Assembly (NCBI GenBank): GCA_036625675.1
Contig: JAZKTH010000117.1
Location: forward strand, 1-7,902
Reading direction: 5' to 3'
Origin: Halalkaliarchaeum sp036625675
GTDB lineage: Archaea > Halobacteriota > Halobacteria > Halobacteriales > Haloferacaceae
DNA length: 7,902 bases
How positions within the stretch are numbered: position 1 is the first letter of the stretch; every line of letters starts with the position of its first letter. The translations under genes were made by a program, and so were the position numbers. The notes under the pieces were generated by a model. That model saw only the letters and a list, made by a program, of their open reading frames with translations. It did not search any database and had not been told where the DNA came from. This document shows, one piece after another, positions 4,796-7,902 of the stretch.

Positions 4796-7516
4796 TCAGT
4801 CGTCGGAGGGACGGGCGGCCCCGCCCGTGGTCCCCATCCGGAGGTCGACGTCGCCGGTACCGAGCGAGATCGGCTTCCCGACGATGACGTTCTCGATGAC
4901 GCCGTTGAGGTCGTCCCGCTCGCCGTGGATCGCCGCGTCGAGCAGGTGCGAGACGGTCACCTCGAACGCGGCGCGGGCGAGCACGCTGTCCTTGGAGCCG
5001 GAGATCCCGTGGCGGCCGATCGACTCGATCGTGCCGCGGTTGGTCATGATGTCGGCCACGAGCATCAGGTGCCGGACGTTCACGTCGCCCAGCCCCTGCT
5101 CCTCGAGGGTGGTGTTCGTCTCGTTGATGATCGCCTCGCGGGCCGCCTCGACCCCGAGCGTGCGGTAGATCTCGTGGATGTTGTTGCACGTGCTCCGGGA
5201 CGGGTCCACGCCCTCGATCTCGAGGACATCGCCGAACGCCGATCCCTCGGTGTAGAGGACGAACTCCTCGCCGTCGTCGGTCTCCTCCTTCCGGATGACG
5301 ACGCGGTCGACCTCCTCGATCCCCTTGAAGACGACGTCGCGCAGCTGTTCGACGAGCTGGAGCAGCTGCCGGTAGGAGGGGCTGGGCGGGCCGAACTCCA
5401 CGAGCGTGCCCTGCTGGCGGGTGTCCACGCCCAGCGCGTCCTCGATGGTTTCGGCGATCTCCTCGGCGACGGCGTTGGGGTCGTCGTAGGTGGGCCACCG
5501 CTCGAGCAGCGTCTCCTCGTTGAGATCGATCTGGACGAGCATGTCCGCGACGTTGGTCGAGACGTCCCCCAGCGCCAGGATCTTCGTCGCCTCGATCGAC
5601 CACACCACCTCGTGGGCCTTCTCGCGGTCCGTCGCGTACTCGCCCTCGAGGTAGACCGTCATCATCGGCGTGTCCGGGGTCTTCCGGGCGTCGACCAGCT
5701 CGATGAGCCGGGGGAGCCCCTGCGTGACGTCGATTTCCGCGACGCCCGCGTAGTGGAAGGTGTTCATGGTGTTGTGGGTCACGACGCCTTCCGCAGTCGT
5801 GAACGTTTCCAGTCCCTCGACCGAGAAGTCGTAGACGTACTCGTGGTCGCTGGTGACCGTCTCGATTGACTCGATTCGGTCCCAGACGACATCTCCGTCT
5901 ATCGCTTGCTTCAACGTGTCGAGTGACTCGGAATCGACGCCAGCGGACACTGCTTGTGCGACGATTTTTTGAAGCCGCGTCCGACCGATCCTCTGACGCT
6001 TCGATGCTGCGTTTATCTGTCGGCTCGGAATACCGGCATCGGAAGCGACAGTACGGAGCGCGTCGCCGAAGTTGGGGATCTGATCGGTTGCATCGGGGCC
6101 GTTCGTGTCGACCTCTTTTGCGAGTGACGACAGTTCCTCACCCCGGTCACCGACCATTCCGACCCGATCAGCAAACCGGCTGATGTTCTTCTTCGGTATC
6201 CGGAGCGTACGAGATCCGTCACGGTTGGCAAGGGTCGAATACACGTCGACTCTGGCCAAAAGCAGTGCGATACCTGCGGTGAGTCGACTACTCGTCGAGC
6301 TAGAGCGGATCGCATTGGCCGTGACGTTGCCGTCGCCGCTGAAGTAACCCTGAAGTAGTCCACGAACGAATGCATCGTTCGCCCCGAAAGCGAATCCGGG
6401 AACGATCTTCTCATCGTCATCCGTACAGGCGGCACGAACGAAGTCCGAAAGGACAGTCCCGTTCAGACGGACGTCATAGCCTTGAGCGAATCCACTGTTG
6501 TTCTCGTACTCGTTTACCGAGAGATCAAATCGCTCAGCGAATGAGCGGATATGATTCTGGAACGTCTCATCGACGTTAGATATGGAGACGTAATAATCCG
6601 TTACTGATCCCTCTGCAAGCCATGCACCGACGAAGAAGCCGGTTTCTTCGTCGAGGGGGAACTGCTCGGGAAGGGAGACTGTGCCGCCAACTGGATAGAC
6701 TGCGTGATTCTCGAGAGAACCACTTTCCAAGGCGGCACGCTTATTCCGTAGTTGGTCCGATCTACCGGGTACGGCGTCGACACCCCCATCAGCCAGCGTC
6801 GAGGTGTACCAATAGTCGGTCGGTGGAAGATACTCACGGAGGTCGACTGTCTCGTTCTCTGTGGTAGTACCTCTTTTCGCCACTTCGAAGGAGGAAACGA
6901 CTGGAATCCAGTCACCTGGTTCAAGATCCTCTCCCGTAACGGGAACGACCGCATTGTTCTGTCGCGTTACGAACGAGTGCGCCTTCGTCGCCCGAATCGT
7001 TCGGCCCGATTCGAGTTCGAACTGCAGCAACTCCTCGGGCGTCCCGTGTCGGCTCACTTCCTCGACGGGCTTCCAGCGAACCTGTTCGTTCTCGTCGAGG
7101 CTGAGTGCCTCCAGTCCGCGGGGGGCCCGAGCGACCTCGTGTCCGTCGAATTCGCGTACCTCCCGGGAGTCGAGCACGTCGTCGACGAGCGATCCGATCT
7201 CGACGACGTCGGCTTCGCCGTCCCGTCGCACGAGAACGCGCTCGTCGTACGGAACGCTCATCTGCGTTCCCGGCTCCCCGATCGACTGCGCGCTCACGGT
7301 CCCCACCGGGTCGAGCGGGTCGACGCGCGTCTTCCGGTACCGGGTCTCCACCGCCTCCGCGATGTCGCTCGCCTGCTCGACCGTGACCGAGCCGTACTCG
7401 CCGCACTTCCGATCGATCGTCTCGTAGACGCGGTCCTTCAGCCGGCGGGGGAGCTCCGTGTCCTCGACGATCGCCTCGATGTCCGCGGTGACGTTCTCGT
7501 AGTCGGCCTCAGTCAT
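4796..7516 (-). CDS. rpoA2: DNA-directed RNA polymerase subunit A'' (C-terminal half of the largest subunit), interrupted by an intein
   Basis: The 906-residue precursor consists of an 86-residue N-extein, a 496-residue intein (87-582) and a 324-residue C-extein. The exteins join to a 410-residue A'', normal for archaea. The splice point lies in VGTVSAQSIGEPGTQM / TMNTFHYAGVAEIDVTQGLP, the trigger loop that closes over the incoming NTP; the Met-Asn-Thr-Phe-His stretch corresponds to the Rpb1 residues around Leu1081, Asn1082 and His1085. Later conserved parts include LPRLIELVDARKTPDTPMMTVYL (601-623) and the C-terminal SIGRHGISGSKDSVLARAAFEVT (832-854) and ENVIVGKPISLGTG (875-888). The start ATG lies within the end of rpoA1 (ATGACTGA, 8-bp overlap), so the A' and A'' subunits are co-translated. 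The polymerase cannot work until the intein is removed. Confidence 0.98.
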   Translation of the reverse strand: MTEADYENVTADIEAIVEDTELPRRLKDRVYETIDRKCGEYGSVTVEQASDIAEAVETRYRKTRVDPLDPVGTVSAQSIGEPGTQMSVPYDERVLVRRDGEADVVEIGSLVDDVLDSREVREFDGHEVARAPRGLEALSLDENEQVRWKPVEEVSRHGTPEELLQFELESGRTIRATKAHSFVTRQNNAVVPVTGEDLEPGDWIPVVSSFEVAKRGTTTENETVDLREYLPPTDYWYTSTLADGGVDAVPGRSDQLRNKRAALESGSLENHAVYPVGGTVSLPEQFPLDEETGFFVGAWLAEGSVTDYYVSISNVDETFQNHIRSFAERFDLSVNEYENNSGFAQGYDVRLNGTVLSDFVRAACTDDDEKIVPGFAFGANDAFVRGLLQGYFSGDGNVTANAIRSSSTSSRLTAGIALLLARVDVYSTLANRDGSRTLRIPKKNISRFADRVGMVGDRGEELSSLAKEVDTNGPDATDQIPNFGDALRTVASDAGIPSRQINAASKRQRIGRTRLQKIVAQAVSAGVDSESLDTLKQAIDGDVVWDRIESIETVTSDHEYVYDFSVEGLETFTTAEGVVTHNTMNTFHYAGVAEIDVTQGLPRLIELVDARKTPDTPMMTVYLEGEYATDREKAHEVVWSIEATKILALGDVSTNVADMLVQIDLNEETLLERWPTYDDPNAVAEEIAETIEDALGVDTRQQGTLVEFGPPSPSYRQLLQLVEQLRDVVFKGIEEVDRVVIRKEETDDGEEFVLYTEGSAFGDVLEIEGVDPSRSTCNNIHEIYRTLGVEAAREAIINETNTTLEEQGLGDVNVRHLMLVADIMTNRGTIESIGRHGISGSKDSVLARAAFEVTVSHLLDAAIHGERDDLNGVIENVIVGKPISLGTGDVDLRMGTTGGAARPSDD
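5771..7258 (-). mobile_element. RpoA'' intein with LAGLIDADG homing endonuclease
   Basis: A 496-residue in-frame insertion begins with Ser87 (SVPYDERVLV, block A) and ends GVVTHN (block G), followed by Thr583 as the +1 nucleophile. Block B is GRTIRATKAHSFVT with the Thr-x-x-His group (177-180), and block F VYDFSVEGLETFTTAEG (561-577). The endonuclease has two LAGLIDADG-type helices, FFVGAWLAEGS (294-304, acidic residue Glu302) and RGLLQGYFSGDG (385-396, Asp395), with block H near RLTAGIALLLARVDV (411-425). A segment rich in Arg, Lys and Gln (477-522) before block F looks like an extra DNA-binding helix region. All splicing residues are present, so splicing is expected, and the endonuclease looks intact. 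The middle part is clearly less GC-rich than the host gene. Inteins at this polymerase site are known in archaea. Confidence 0.96.
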
Positions 7517-7902
7517 CCGACTCCACCTCCGTTTTCATGCCCTGCGCCTTGTCCAGCCCGGGACCGGCGTACTCCGAGAGGTTCGTGGGCGGCTCCCTGC
7601 GCCCCAGGAACTCCTCGCGCTCCGCCTCGGAGTCGAACTCGGCCTGGAGAACGCGGTCGGCGATCTGGTCGACGTCGATGTCGTTGTCCTCGCTGGAGGA
7701 AACGCGCACCGGCGACGTGCCGTCCTCGCCGAACTCGAACTGCACGATCGTGTCCGAGGTGTCCCGGACGGTCCCGTCGTACTGCGCCTCGAGCTCCGAG
7801 AGCGCGTTGATCAGCCGACGCTGGAGGTAGCCGGACTTCGAGGTCCGGACCGCCGTGTCGACCAGCCCCTCCCGGCCGCCCATGGCGTGGAAGAAGAACT
7901 CC
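7509..7902 (-). CDS. rpoA1: DNA-directed RNA polymerase subunit A' (C-terminal end only)
   Basis: The last 131 codons of subunit A' are present; the gene begins beyond the right edge. The visible sequence opens with EFFFHAMGGREGLVDTAVRTSKSGYLQRRLINAL, the bridge-helix region that spans the active-site cleft of all cellular RNA polymerases. It continues through a typical archaeal tail (LDKAQGMKTEVESDD). The stop TGA (7511-7509) overlaps the rpoA2 start by 8 bp. Together with A'' it forms the equivalent of bacterial beta' or Rpb1. The part in the window shows no truncation or frameshift. Confidence 0.97.
   Translation of the reverse strand, partial: EFFFHAMGGREGLVDTAVRTSKSGYLQRRLINALSELEAQYDGTVRDTSDTIVQFEFGEDGTSPVRVSSSEDNDIDVDQIADRVLQAEFDSEAEREEFLGRREPPTNLSEYAGPGLDKAQGMKTEVESDD

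Noticed and set aside
4350..5603. A 417-codon minus-strand frame overlapping nusA and rpoA2 in another phase
   Set aside because: It is nearly all Arg, Gly, Asp and Pro, the signature of an out-of-phase reading of high-GC coding DNA.
4397..5869. A 490-codon open frame on the plus strand opposite rpoA2 and nusA
   Set aside because: It is antisense to firmly identified genes, is dominated by Asp, Val, Arg and Leu as expected from reading GC-rich codons backwards, and resembles no protein family.
6752..7810. A 352-codon plus-strand frame opposite rpoA1 and the N-extein/intein
   Set aside because: It is antisense to the conserved polymerase and intein blocks and ends in an Arg/Pro-rich run typical of spurious frames.
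1..7902. CRISPR array, tRNA, rRNA or complete insertion sequence
   Set aside because: No regularly spaced repeats, cloverleaf, rRNA core or transposase was seen on either strand.

Overview
The window is haloarchaeal chromosome. Four things support this: GC-rich coding sequence, very acidic proteins, an archaeal-type split largest RNA polymerase subunit (A' and A''), and two lipoprotein signal sequences, one of them with a twin-arginine motif. The core is the information-processing cluster rpoA1 > rpoA2 > nusA ... rpsL > rpsG, all on the minus strand. The species cannot be named from this sequence.

Layout from high to low coordinates, which is the direction of transcription. The C-terminal end of RNA polymerase subunit A' (7902-7509) overlaps the start of rpoA2 by 8 bp. 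rpoA2 (7516-4796) encodes a 906-residue precursor, of which 496 residues (DNA 7258-5771) are an intein with a LAGLIDADG endonuclease. The intein sits inside the RNA polymerase trigger loop, so it must splice out for A'' to work. nusA (4789-4370) follows after 6 bp. Its last bases and stop codon are repeated downstream in a 39-bp tandem repeat. Next come a secreted lipoprotein of unknown function (4216-3329, minus) and, convergent to it, a plus-strand gene (2090-3190) for a protein with a disordered acidic N-terminus and a RecA/KaiC-like domain whose Walker motifs look degenerate. A striking nested palindrome of about 90 bp lies where these two genes meet. A wide divergent intergenic region (1703-2089) carries candidate promoters for both sides and a stable predicted hairpin in the leader of the plus-strand gene. 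rpsL (1702-1274) and rpsG (1274-645) overlap by one base. Instead of fusA, the next gene is a Tat-exported lipoprotein of the glucose/sorbosone dehydrogenase family (533 to beyond base 1).

RpoA1, RpoA2 and NusA are transcription machinery; S12 and S7 are small-subunit ribosomal proteins usually expressed in the same neighbourhood. The lipoprotein, the RecA-like gene and the sugar dehydrogenase-like gene are accessory to this cluster. The points most worth a second look are the trigger-loop intein with its low-GC endonuclease core, the convergent-gene palindrome, the nusA-tail tandem repeat, and the RecA-like protein with apparently lost ATP-binding residues.
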